From Trichobilharzia szidati (lineage: Eukaryota; Platyhelminthes; Trematoda; Strigeidida; Schistosomatidae), in contig OX235279.1 in assembly GCA_944472155.2 (NCBI GenBank), forward strand, positions 151,736,199 to 151,800,198: a DNA stretch of 64,000 nt, given 5' to 3'. Shown here piece by piece: positions 1 through 10,654 of this stretch. The notes under the pieces were generated by a model. That model was given only the letters and a program-made list of their open reading frames with translations. It did not search any database and was not told the DNA's origin. Made by a program: the position numbers and the translations under genes. The first letter of the stretch is position 1. The number at the start of each line of letters is the position of its first letter.

Positions 1-540
1 GATTACTTTTTAGAATTTTAACCCTCTCCCACCCTATTGTGTGGTTGTGTGTTAATGCATGCATTGCGATTGCTGAGCTTTTTTCTAAGTTACTTATCTT
101 TCGGGGTCAACCATTCTTACCTTAGCTAAATTCTTATGTTCTGACAATCTGACTACTCCTGACCTACTAGTTTGACCTATGTAGTTGACCTGACTCACAG
201 TCATTGCAGGGTACTTTGTAAATTATATTATTTTGTTTAATTGGGTCCACCGGGTCTTTTAGCCTACAGAGCATGTCCCTGAATGGGTTTGTAGGTTTGA
301 ATGCCACTCTAATTCCTGCTTTATTCAAAATCCTACGTAGGGTCTCAGATGTCCCCTACTTATATGGTAAGACTACTGTAGATGCCTTATATTTTCCCTT
401 ATTTATGTTATCATTACTAGTTTCACAATTATTTTTATTTCGCTTTTGGCCTTTACTGACCTTCCTAATGAATTTTATAGGATAGTTATTTGATACCAAC
501 GCTTCTTCTATCTGTTTCATTTCATCATTTAGGTCTTTTT
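1..540 (-). mobile_element. Penelope-like element remnant, GIY-YIG region
   Basis: Minus-strand translation shows a decayed GIY-YIG endonuclease segment: KAGIRVAFKP, then IIYKVPCNDCESGQ, then after a frameshift a GQTSRSG-like stretch and LSEHKNLAKV. This order (Tyr-containing strand, Cys-X2-Cys pair, YIG-QTSR) is typical of the C-terminal endonuclease of PLEs. The same sequence recurs, less shifted, at 21660-22160. No reverse transcriptase part is visible, and the window edge cuts the copy. Family assignment is fairly safe; the lineage is not determined. Confidence 0.6.
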
Positions 541-740
541 TGTACTACTTAGTGCTATTCCTCGGTTTGCTAGACACTTAACTAAGCCTGCCTTAACATC
601 ATCGAGTCTACACCCAACACATGCAATAGGAATGATTCATCATTCATACCTGAAATATGGAAAATATTACTACCAATCAAGTCAGGCGATGAAAAATAAT
701 GGAATAATATAAACGAAGCTAGAAAGTTGTGTGAGTAGTG

Positions 741-895
741 TCTTTATATGATTATGAGCTGTAATAAATTGTGCTCGAAACATCATCAGTAAATATATAG
801 CACTGTATAACACTGTGAGACTTTATCAAAACGAAGTTTATCCATGATGGAATTATAATCTACCACAGTGCACAAGTTTTATTCTTATATCAACA
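741..895 (+). repeat. Dispersed repeat D with hammerhead-like hairpin
   Basis: One of three related copies (also 7740-7890 and 34545-34745). Shared blocks are a CACTGTGG-type segment, a TGGAATTA/ATGGAGTTT block and CTCGAAACATCATCAGT. Here GAGC (756-759) pairs with GCTC (773-776), followed directly by GAAAC. Nothing coding is seen. It may be a terminal region of a retroelement. Confidence 0.45.
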
Positions 896-1814
896 ACCAC
901 AAGACAGTTACGGGTTCGATTTCCAACTGACAGACACACACCCTTAAACTTCGCCTAGTTTACTAGCCCAGAAAAAAACAAAAACACGTAGGTTGGGTAG
1001 TAAACCCATGACACCACTGAATCAAGTTGGTATGATACTGTTTTACTGTGTGATATGTCCAATACATAAATTAATATGGAATTATATACGCTACCATAGT
1101 GTAAAATTTCTATACACATATATATTATAGTTTGATTAATGGGTCTTTCTGTCCCCACGACGTTCTGCAAAGTGAAGCAAGATTCATAAATCATGGGATT
1201 GTCAACATGCAATAGACGTGAGAAATAAAATCATTCCTAAATACCTACAGGTGTAGAGGTTCCAATGCCAACGGACAAGATTAGAGTGTAGCAGCATAGT
1301 GCGGCTAGCAGAGACATATGTCTTAAAGAAGAAATTCACAGAGAAGAGCGAAAACAAAAATTACCGAATTCAACAGCTGAAACATAAACACAAATAGAGA
1401 TAGTTGGTGATAACAACAAGAATTATTACCTCGTAATTAACTGCAAATTAGCGGCACACAAGAAATCAAAGAATATGCGCAGATCAAGAATCTCAACAAA
1501 CTACGGAAAGACAAATCTCTATCTGAAAACAATGAGGCCATATCAGTAAGACAGATAAATTAAATCAGTCTTACAGAATTGAATATGTTGGAAACTGGAC
1601 AAACATTTCAATGTAACAGTGGGTAAATTGAAACCTGAGGGTGTCATACAAAAAAACAAAAACAGAAATGGAACGAAATGCAATTAATAAAACAACGACA
1701 GACGAAAAACAAGTACACTGGTGCTCCAACACTAAAACGACAGGAAAAAGGAATCAGAAAGGTAAGACTGAAGGGACGTTAAGTACAACAAGAGTATTAC
1801 TCTATATTCGTGTG
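896..1814. other. No recognisable feature
   Basis: AT-rich sequence with many stops in all frames. The A-rich stretch 1300-1800 could be decayed retroelement coding sequence, but no motif was identified. Confidence 0.3.
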
Positions 1815-2032
1815 CATAACCAGTGGAACATAGGACTGCAAGCTTTGAGCTTCGAAACTCTGGTAGCAGTTGTGTTATTCTCTTTAATGGGGTGGGATTA
1901 CTAGCCTCACGCGCAAACTTCTTTCTTCACCGGGTTAGGTGTGCTTGCGGAGTGCGTCAGCTCCAGGATTTGAACCCCGGACTATGTGGGTGGTTGGCGA
2001 GTATTTTACCGGTGAACCACCGACGCACAATA
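1815..2032 (-). mobile_element. tRNA-headed SINE, subfamily A2
   Basis: On the minus strand the head starts near 2032 with GCGTCGGTGG. It carries a degraded box A, a box B-like GGTTCAAATCC, a body with AGGCTAGTAATCCCACCCC, and a tail ending GTCCTATGTTCCACTGG near 1815. The same layout occurs at 15995-16232, 23338-23545 and 34938-35168. The head is diverged, so this is an old copy. Confidence 0.6.
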
Positions 2033-2284
2033 AAAAGAATGCATTCCAATAGTGGTATTAAACAAATTGGACTATTTGAGAAAGATTAGTTCTCAAATAT
2101 AAATAAGCAACTAAAATTTCAGTTGAGAAATTTACAGCTGACCCTATACACCGAATGAAACTGTGGCTAAGTGAATCTAAATGGGTTAATTTAGTCCCTA
2201 AAACTAACAACCTAACAAGATATATGGTGATGTTTAAGCTCGTGAACCGTAATATACCATCACAAATTCATAGACTCTGAAAAG

Positions 2285-3235
2285 GTCCTGAACGGCGTTG
2301 ATTGGAAAGTAATTTGGAGACTACTTCAACACTATGGAGTGCAGTGCCATCAGTCCTTATCAACCTCATTCAACATCGACGCAATTTCACGTGTCAAGTG
2401 ATCCATAACGGAAAACTCAGAGAAGCCTATGAAGTGAAGAAAAGGCTACCAACTATCAAAGACGATATTCTTAATTGTAGTGGACTGGATTATGCGGAGG
2501 ACGACAAGGAGCTAGATACACAGGAATACGTTGGACCGGTTAGAAGACTCTTAAGGATCTCGACTTCGACAAACAAACTGACGGTAGAGACAGGCAGAAA
2601 AGACAAAACACCAAGTCAACATAAAGACGACAGAGGTGATGAATACAACCAACTACCACCAGCAGCAACAACAACAACAAGCACCAATCACTATCAACGG
2701 AAGAAATTTGGAAGAGGTCACCACCTACGCTCATCTAGGTACCAGCATCCTCTCAACTACAGGCACACACCACGAATGACGAAGTCAAAACCAGTCAGGA
2801 TCCGAGAGATAAGACAGACCTTCTTCATCACTTTAAAATCAGTCTGGAAATCTCCTGCACTCCAAAGCAACATAAACCAGTAATTTTCGGACTTTCAGCA
2901 CCATTGTCAAGTCAGTCAGTTCTTCTATATGGGTCGGAAATTCAATTCGGTCAGCACGTCACGAAGGGCATTTCTGGCAGCTGCCTCTTTCACTGGCCAG
3001 CCGACCAGAAAGAATTAGCGATAAGAAACTCTGGGGACGAACCAATCAACAACCTACTGTTCGACAAATATGACGAAGAAAGTGGAGATGAATGGGACAC
3101 ACGCTGAGAAGACCGCTGGACGACATTGTGCTCGAGTGGGAACCGAACGGGGAACATCGAGTTGGTTATTCGATTGTTCGATGTGGGGTGACCCACATCC
3201 AGAAGTAGTAGTACTGTGGTGAAAGATGGTCGCTA
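2285..3235 (+). mobile_element. RTE-clade LINE remnant (family R), RT core to C-terminus
   Basis: Frame-shifted pieces follow the RTE order. NGVDWKVIWRLLQHYGV lies at about 2293 (fingers/palm region of the RT), then HNGKLREAYEVKK. The catalytic core appears deleted. ITINGRNLEEV lies near 2690, LKSVWKSPAL near 2830, SVLLYGSEI near 2918 and KWRWMGHTLRR near 3090. It is a pseudogene: at least three frame changes are needed and the YADD box is missing. The family resembles SR2-type RTE elements. Confidence 0.65.
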
Positions 3236-3239
3236 GCCA

Positions 3240-3761
3240 AATTGGTTGACAGTAATTGAGGTCAAAGGTCAAGGTTGTCAGGCGGATACAGTTAACATGT
3301 AGTTGAACTGACACAGCCATAAGATATGCAAGGTTAACCTTGCGAGAGAAACAACCAATCAACAGACTGTATTTTCTACTAACATTGACCTACAATAATG
3401 TACATAAAAATCTATAAATACGTGTTGATTTTCCTAAATAAACGATCTGTTGCCTGGCCCTTGTCTTCTGTTGTTACAGTACTATGTATCATCATGCTTT
3501 CGTCAATACGTCCACAAATTTCAGTTACCAAGTTTTCAATTAGTAGTTCACCAACCAAACCATACTATTTTGGTTTCATTCAATCTATGAAAACATGAAT
3601 GCGTCAGACATTTAAAAAAATATAAACAATTTGAATTTTTCTGCTTAATATAAGACACACCATCATATATATATATAATGTTTATGACTGGTCAGAATTA
3701 TAATACGTGCAGTCATGACATGTCAACAAGCACTCGCACTCAACCACATAAACATGTTTAA

Positions 3762-3764
<3 letters not shown>
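3240..3764. other. No recognisable feature
   Basis: AT-rich, with short (TA)n at 3665-3680. No homology or motif was recognised. Confidence 0.3.

Positions 3765-3766
<2 letters not shown>

Positions 3767-3809
<43 letters not shown>
3767..3809. repeat. (TA)n microsatellite
   Basis: Uninterrupted alternating TA for about 40 bases, preceded by CGCGCA. Expected to be length-variable between individuals. Confidence 0.9.
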
Positions 3810-3810
<1 letters not shown>

Positions 3811-4076
3811 TTAAAACTTGTGGAACATGAAATTTCAACCCAAGGTCGCCTCGTTATCTGAAGGAAGTGGACTAAATATTCACGCAGAGGCCAAAGAGGT
3901 ACACTGTTGAAGGGTAAAAAGCTAGGAAAAAACAACTGACAACTGCTCTTTGGTTTTTTTTGCCACAGCTGTCGATTTGTGACAAAATCAATCTTAAATA
4001 AATGCATAGGGTATCACACAATTCATCACAAGTTAAATGAAGATGTGCAGCATAACTGTTGATATATATATATATA

Positions 4077-4700
4077 TATAACCTACCTGGGAAGCATCGT
4101 TTCAACTACAGGCCGACGCAACTGACGAGGATATCAAAGGAGCAAGAATCGGAAAAGCAAGACAAGCTTTCACTACTCTCAAGTCTGTGTGGAGGTCAAC
4201 AACTCTCAGCATCAAAAATAAGATCCGGATTTTCAACTCCAATGTGAAGTCAGTGCTACTATACGGATCAGAGACTTGCACTGCGCGTCATAAAAAGCAT
4301 CTCAAACAAACTACGAACCTTCATTAACAATTGTCTTCGCTCAATACTTAAGATCAGATGACCGGTCAGAAAAGATCAGCAACAGGGATCTCTGGGAGCG
4401 AACCAACCCAGCAGGAACCGATTGTGAAACAAACATGCAGAAGGAAATGGAGATGGATTGGCCATACTCTCAGGGAACCATCAAGTGACATCACTAGACA
4501 AGCCATTGCTCGAGTGGAACCCGAAAGGGAAGCGGCGAGTTGGTCGTCAGTGCAAGGGTGACTTGGAGGAGGTCATGTGAAGAGGAGATGAAAACGTGTT
4601 GGCAGACTTGGAGCCAGGTGAAGACTTTAGGAGAGAGGCGAACGCAATGGAGACGCACGGCTGAAGCCCTATGTTCCTCTAGGAATTAAAGGATACAATC
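4077..4700 (+). mobile_element. RTE-clade LINE 3' end (family R)
   Basis: The plus strand reads TYLGSIV, KARQAFTTLKSVWRS, NKIRIFNSNVKSVLLYGSET, RRKWRWIGHTLRE, a WNP.GKRRVGR motif and a basic C-terminus. It ends in CCCTATGTTCCTCTAGGAAT, AAAGGATACAAT and a (TA)n tract. The reading frame is broken by several indels. The 5' end at 4077 abuts a TA tract, so the copy is 5'-truncated, as is usual for LINEs. Confidence 0.75.
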
Positions 4701-4701
4701 T

Positions 4702-4773
<72 letters not shown>
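4700..4773. repeat. Compound (TA)n tract at LINE 3' end
   Basis: About 70 bases of TA with TG interruptions, directly after the RTE 3' end. RTE elements typically end in short tandem repeats instead of poly(A), so the tract may have expanded from the element tail. Confidence 0.8.
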
Positions 4774-4774
<1 letters not shown>

Positions 4775-4954
4775 GACTAATAGTCTGATAAAATATGGAT
4801 GTAATTGGGGTTGAAAAAAAGAAAATATGAATCGCATCAACCTCTGAAATAGAGATTTTAAGGTGGAAAAACACACGCAGGTATTCACATATATATCCAC
4901 AATGGCTAATCTGACTAAAGGGAGACAGAGTAAAACTTATACATTAAGATATGA

Positions 4955-5675
4955 TGGAGAAGATTTGTAGCTCAGGTGGATGATTTTGATGTGGTTGTGT
5001 TCTCTGAGCTGAATAGTTAATTTGCGAAGCTTTCATCACTCTACTAGGTGACATCTTCAGCACATACTTCAGTTTGAACTGAGCTTTTAGATTTCTCCAC
5101 GAGTTTATTAATCATCTCTCCCGGTGACCTTGGACGTGATAAATTGTACCAACTGCGAAAAACACTACATTGGCCAAAGTGGACGTCCCCTTTGTCTTCC
5201 TATCCACGAACATAAGCTAGCCGTCAAAAAACATGACATCCACTCCCTCATATCATTACATACAGACAACCACGGGTATCAATTCGATTAGGAGAATGTT
5301 CAAATATTAGACAAAGGAAACTACAAAAATGCTAGAGAATTTTTAGAAGCCTGGCATTCCAGTGAATCATCAATCAATAGACACATCGAGATTGACAAAA
5401 TTTATCAACCGATAAGAAAGAAACCTCACACACAAAGGGTCAAAGTTCAAGTCAAAGAAACAATCAGTTCCAATACAAGTAGCCTAGAAGGTGTGAAAAC
5501 GCACAAAAACAACCAATCACGTCCAAGGTCACCGGGAGAGATGATTAGTAAACTCGTGGAGAAATCTAAAAGCTCACTTCAAATTGAAGTATACGCTGAA
5601 GATGTCACCTAGTAGAGTGATGAAAGCTTCGCAAATTAACTATCCAGCTCAGAGAATACAACCACATCAAAAACT
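4955..5675 (+). mobile_element. Penelope-like element with inverted terminal repeats
   Basis: The centre (about 5130-5490) encodes a GIY-YIG endonuclease: NCTNCEKHYIGQSGRPL, then IHEHKLAVKK, one TAG stop, ENVQILDKGNYKNAREFLEA and EIDKIYQPI. It is closely related to the longer minus-strand copy at 25780-26448. On both sides is an inverted repeat of about 150 bases: 4993-5123 matches the complement of 5521-5660, including CTCCCGGTGACCTTGGAC and its partner GTCCAAGGTCACCGGGAGAG. PLEs are known to carry LTR-like ends in direct or inverted order. The RT domain is absent, so the copy is 5'-truncated. Confidence 0.7.
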
Positions 5676-5679
5676 TATA

Positions 5680-6525
5680 CATTGAGAATGATTGAAATTG
5701 AGACAGACTATTCTGGGCTATAACTATCAGTACTAACTAGTTGGCTAGAGTATTAAATCCTGTCACCAATCAAATCCCTAGAAACCAACACTTTAAAAAT
5801 TATCTGTTAGGACAAAATTCATTCTCTATTTTATCAACATGTTAACTAGACCGGACATACAACTCGACAATGCATGCAATTCACTCAGAACTAGCAAAAA
5901 AATTTCAGATGCTATACAATATATACTACTTGTTGATGTGAATAATTGCAAACAAGTCTTATCGTCATCAGACGATCGTTTTGGGTGTTTGCATCTGAGC
6001 CTATTGGTTAATTTATCATTTGTGACAGTGTATATTGCTGGCTAACGCGAAGGTGAAAAAAATAAGGTGGTCCAATCAAAACTGACGCAGGCAACAGATC
6101 ATCGATTTCAGTGTAGAAGCCGTTTAGCATTTACGTTTTGACAATGGCTTAACTACCTGAAGGATTTGTTTATGTTCTTACAGAAGTAATATGAGTATAT
6201 ATAATGTCGGTCTTAAGATCTTCATGGAAATATCTTCTGATGCACAAGCCGCTGAAATAGAATAACACCCTAACACTCTGAAGGATAATCGCTTTAAGGG
6301 AATTTATGTATAGGATTGTGTTCTATCTTTGCATGGAAACTCCAATGAAAAATGGAAGTTATTCTGCTAATATGTTAACGAATAGTGCCTTTTGTAGTAT
6401 TTTTTTAAACCATTTTCTGAACAGTTTTTTTTCATAAACACATTCTTCTTTGAAACTGAACCCCACTTGGCTCAGAGAAAACAAACCACACCAAATAATA
6501 TTCTTCTTCTAGTCAACAGAAACCA
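5680..6525. other. No recognisable feature
   Basis: AT-rich. A 68-codon ORF at 5839-6045 has no recognisable motif and no coding neighbours. Probably intergenic or old repeat. Confidence 0.3.
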
Positions 6526-6529
6526 TGGG

Positions 6530-7185
6530 AACGTAGCTCCAGCCTTACTTTGAAAGTTCTATCAGCCCCAACAGGCCGATAGCTGACGAAATCTCACCAG
6601 GGATACAAAAGGCTCATTTTGGACTTCCCAACTTACTCCATCCTCTGGCGTAGACGTGATATCCAGCTGGTTATGGATCAAAGGACGTGTGCACTACTCA
6701 GCTGCATCGATTGAGATAACTAAGACACGTGTTGCAAATCTCAAGACATCGCCTTACTCGACGGCTAATGTAAGCTAACATAGGATCAGGTTGGAAAGGG
6801 GCTGGTGGTGGTCAAACTAAAACATGGGTCAGTCCATAACATCTATAACAGTTAATCTGAGCCACGTAGGGAAGTGTTGACTGCCAGACTGGTTGGGGTC
6901 CTTGGGATTTTAAGTAGACAATTGATGATATGGCTCGAAATCGTTCTCAGTGGCAGAGATGTATTCATTCTTTGTGATCCTCCACAGCCAATAGAACTCC
7001 ATTGTTTCTCCATGTTACTATTCTTTCTCCCTCACATTTCTGGTTATTATGGTTCTTTTTTATCTTTTCTCTTCCTTTGTGTGCTCCATCGTGTGGCAAC
7101 TTGAAACGCTGTACTTCATTGCAAAGTTCTGTCAGGAAACCAGTCAGTCGCATCCAGACGCTGCTCCACTGCTTAGTGGGTCAGA
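6530..7185 (+). mobile_element. Family B LINE remnant, C-terminus and 3' UTR
   Basis: Fragments read IADEISPGIQKA and then, after a gap, GGGQTKTW, CQTGWGP and DMARNRSQWQRCIHSL; the last matches the C-terminal end of family B copies at 9010-9715 and 59257-59640. A pyrimidine-rich 3' UTR follows, with CTTCCTTTGTGTGCTCCATC and CAAAGTTCTGTCAGGAAACC. It has multiple frameshifts. Confidence 0.65.
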
Positions 7186-7189
7186 CTTC

Positions 7190-7735
7190 AAGTTAAAGGC
7201 TGGGGAATGGCCGCTTAAGACAACTACCTGCTTCAGTCTGGGCAGTAAGTCTCCCAGCCCTCGGATAAATTATGAGATTTTGTGTGGTGTATCTCTTGGT
7301 GTACATTATGTATCAAGTTGTAACACTGGTCACAATATCAAAGGGGAAATAATTGAAAATTAAGGGAAAAACAAATCCTGGGTGGGAAAGAAGATATGAA
7401 AAGAAAGTGTCAACGCTACAAACACACTACACACACACCAACCAGATGGCCAAGATGGATTAACAGTGAACATAAAACATGCATAAATACAAATAGATTG
7501 TCTAAGATTATTACGAAACAGCCGAAGTTGCTATATTTTACAACACATCAACACACATCAAGAGGGACATCAATCAATAAAAAAGAAAATAGAAGTAATA
7601 AAGATACCACAAGCCAAAAATATACAAAGAGAGAAAGAAGAGAATGCTGCTACAACGACATTATCCCACTTCTTTTTTTAAAACAAACAAAACATTAACT
7701 ATGCTGAAAAGAGTCGTTATTTAACTGAGTTTCTA
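7190..7735. other. No recognisable feature; A-rich low complexity
   Basis: A 100-codon ORF at 7396-7698 is Lys/Thr/Asn-rich because of base composition and has no domain. Confidence 0.35.
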
Positions 7736-7739
7736 CTGA

Positions 7740-7890
7740 TATAAGTATAAAACTTGGACACTGTGGTAGAGTAAAACTCCATTATGGATAAGATTTTATT
7801 TTGATAAATCACACAGTGTTACACAGTAATATTAACTGATGACGTTTCGAGCACAAACTATTGCTCATAATCATATCAAGTTACTCATAC
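7740..7890 (-). repeat. Dispersed repeat D with hammerhead-like hairpin
   Basis: It matches 741-895 and 34545-34745: ACACTGTGGTAGAGTAAAAC, ACTCCATTATGGATAA, then ACTGATGACGTTTCGAGCAC. On the minus strand GAGCA (7866-7862) pairs with TGCTC (7853-7849) and is followed by GAAACGTC. See the hammerhead-like finding. Confidence 0.5.
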
Positions 7891-8069
7891 AACTTTTTCC
7901 CTTCATTTATATACATGTGTGGAATTGACTAGATATTTTCTACTGGTTTAACTGTGAGTTCACTCTAATACGAGATCAGGGAGATTTGATGAGAAGGAAG
8001 AAATGGGTAACGTGGAATTACTGCTCTGTTTATGGAAATTTAAACAGTCAAACAGCCTTACCGAGCCTT

Positions 8070-8540
8070 ACATTATTATTATTGTTTCCTTTAATTCCTA
8101 GAGGAACATAGGGCTTCAGCCGTGCGTCTCCATTGCGTTCGGTTCTCTGCTAGAGTCTCCACCTGACTCCAAGTCTGCCCACACGTTTTCATCTCCTCTT
8201 CACATGACCTCCTCCAAGTCACCCTTGGACGACCAACTTGTCACTTCCCTTTCGGGTTCCACTCGAGCAATGGCTTGTCTAGTGATGTCACTTGATGGTT
8301 CCCTGAGAGTATGGCCAATCCATCTCCATTTCTTCCTGCCTATTTGTTTCACAATCAGTTCCTGGTTGGTTTGCTCCCAGAGATCTCTGTTGCTGATCTT
8401 TTCTGGCTAGCCATCTGATCTTGAGTATTGAGCGAAGACAACTGTTAATGAAGGTCTGTAGTTTGTTTGAGATGCTCTTTATGACGCGCAGTGCAAGTCT
8501 CTGATCCGCATAGTAGCACTGACTTCATAATAATACTTCA
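8070..8540 (-). mobile_element. RTE-clade LINE 3' end (family R)
   Basis: This is the complement of the 4077-4700 type. From 8540 down it encodes an RIFNTNVKS-like piece, LYGSET-like remains, WRWIGHTLREPS, TRQAIAR and a WNPKGK-like motif, ending CCTCTAGGAATTAAAGGAAA and (AAT)n at about 8072. The (AAT)n tail is the RTE hallmark. Confidence 0.7.
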
Positions 8541-8684
8541 TAATACATGTAATTTACCTCCTCTAGTACAGAAGTTATCTATTAACCTTTCATGGTATAT
8601 ACATAGGCGAGAAAAAAGCATTTTCCACTAATTAATATACTTTATAACAGGTTTCGAATTGATTGGTTATTTCTAAAATGATGG

Positions 8685-8830
8685 GGGAAATTTGTAGCTT
8701 ATATGGATGTTTTCGGGATTGTTATGTTGTCTCTGAGGTGAACGGTTTAATTGTAAAGATTCCATTGGCAATTTAGATGATATTTCAGTGTTAGTTAATT
8801 AGCTCAAAAGAGGAAAGGTTATCCGTTTTT
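8685..8830 (+). mobile_element. Degenerate PLE terminal repeat
   Basis: The sequence AAATTTGTAGCTTATATGGA, then GTTGTCTCTGAGGTGAACGG and TTGTAAAGATTCC aligns with the PLE terminus at 4959-5030. No endonuclease sequence follows, so this is an isolated terminal fragment. Confidence 0.45.
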
Positions 8831-8984
8831 ATTGGATGGGAAGTATTTTATGATTACATCTTCTACTGTTTAACTGTAGATATGTCGCCTTTCACACTTA
8901 AAAGGTTTTTTGTGATAACTACTTGGAACTTTCCTTCATCTAACATTTCTAGATTCTACCAAATGACAACCAGTCATAAGAAAC

Positions 8985-9715
8985 TCCTCTAACTGGCTGG
9001 CTGGATTCAACATAGAACTTGGCACCGAAGTGCAGCAGTTCCAGTTGCCACGTTCCAAAGAGCACACAAAGGTAGACAAGAAAATGAGTGAAGAGAATCA
9101 ATAGACTTTTGACAAGTATAAGGGTGAAACAGAATGAGTAATGGTAGAAAGGAATATGAAGGTTAAAGAGACTGAATACATCTGCGCCATTGACAACGAT
9201 TTTGAGCCATGTCACCTAGTGTCTCCAGCCATTGATTCTTAGAGTCCCGAGGGCCCCAACCCGGAAGTCTGCATCTCCCTCCCTACCTGACTCAGTTTAA
9301 CTGTCAGGGATTTCATGGATTGGTGAGGCCATGTTTTTGTTTGGCCACCACTTACTCTTTTCCAACCTGCACCTATATCAGCTAGTAATGCCCGTCGAGA
9401 GGGGGAGGCGATGGTTAGGCATGCGCAGCACGTGACCTAGCCATCTCAATCTATGTAACTTTATAGCCTCTTCGATTGATTTTCCCTCTTTGCCCAACAC
9501 TCTACACCGAACGTCAACATTACTTACCTTATTATACCAATTAACGTGAGAAAGAGATAGTAGACATCTATGATCAAAAACAGTCAACCTTTTCATGTCT
9601 TCAACTCGTATTGGCCATGTTTCAGAGCCATAGAGAGCTATATACCATGCCAGAAAGGTTGTTTGGATAGCGGTTAGACAAAAAGCAGCTACCCAATCCA
9701 AATATGCTACTGAAA
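8985..9715 (-). mobile_element. Family B LINE, internally deleted copy
   Basis: Minus strand. A 107-codon ORF at 9701-9378 starts with sequence matching the 5' leader of the long B copy (29025-29070: CTAACCGCTATCCAAACAAC). It passes directly into the RT C-terminal region: ALYGSETWPIRVEDMKRL, VFDHRCLL, then LHRLRWLGHVLRMP. The C-terminus (GGQTKTW, GWGPRDSKNQWLE) and a 3' UTR continue to about 8985. EN and RT cores are missing, so 5' leader and 3' end are fused. Confidence 0.7.
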
Positions 9716-9719
9716 CACA

Positions 9720-10650
9720 CCAAATGAAGAAACTCCTCTACAGAGAACTAAATTACCCTATGCAGAAGTAACTGTCACCAGCATTATCATCAACATAAAT
9801 TGTAACATACTCAAAATAAAATAGCAGCTAACGTGGCTTCAGATAATAATAATAATGATGATAGAAAACAGCTTGTTAGCCACAAGTGTGCACGTCAGCT
9901 ACGCTACTATCTTTGGCTTTTTGTATAAATGTTAAGGACACTAACTATGCTTTCAAACTTCAAGAGGTAAAACGTGTCTCAACCTTGTGACTTATTACTT
10001 AAGTATGTTATGTGCATCAAATCAACTTGGATTACACACACACACTTCAGAAATGATACAGTGAAACAAATAAAAGCAAAGTCAATTACAATAAATGTAA
10101 TGGAACACATATTCCAACATTCACATTGTGAAATTTGATATAACTTGACAGGACATTAGGTAAACAATGAGCATACGCATCCCGTGACATTAATATTTAA
10201 TAAGAGACAATAATCAGTGAATTCAGATGTATCATGCAAGGAATGACTACATACTTGCCTTTACAATGGTTTGAGGATCCTTGTAAACCGATTGGCGACG
10301 CAATGATAAGGCGAACCTGTCATGCCTATAATAGGACTAAATTAAGAAACTTAAACCTCCAAAATGTATAATTTTATGACCTCACGGTCCACCGAAAGTT
10401 GCAATATTCAGACTGCAGGAGCTACAGAGCTCCTCAAACCATTATGAAGGCATGTATGTAGCTATTTCTTACCTGGTATGTGTGAGCTCACTAATCACAT
10501 GAATAATATTAGCGTCACAGGAAAAAACTGTATTTACTGGGTATATGCTCACTGTTTCCTCTAGTTCTGGTCAAAAGACATAAGTATAATAAATAGCCTA
10601 ACTTATGAAATTCAATTGCGTGCCAATGAAGAATAAACCTTTCCAGTCAT
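9720..10650. other. No recognisable feature
   Basis: AT-rich with short ATA/ATG microsatellites near 9845. No ORF or repeat family was recognised. Confidence 0.3.
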
Positions 10651-10654
10651 ATGA

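Noticed and set aside
2302..2883. 193-codon plus-strand ORF as a host gene
   Set aside because: Its frame passes through several pieces of an RTE LINE that belong to different frames; the openness is accidental.
3767..4773. Long (TA)n tracts as an origin or regulatory element
   Set aside because: They are ordinary microsatellites, frequent at LINE ends here; no supporting signal.
7396..7698. 100-codon plus-strand ORF
   Set aside because: Composition is dominated by Lys, Thr and Asn codons from A-rich DNA; no domain or conserved neighbour.
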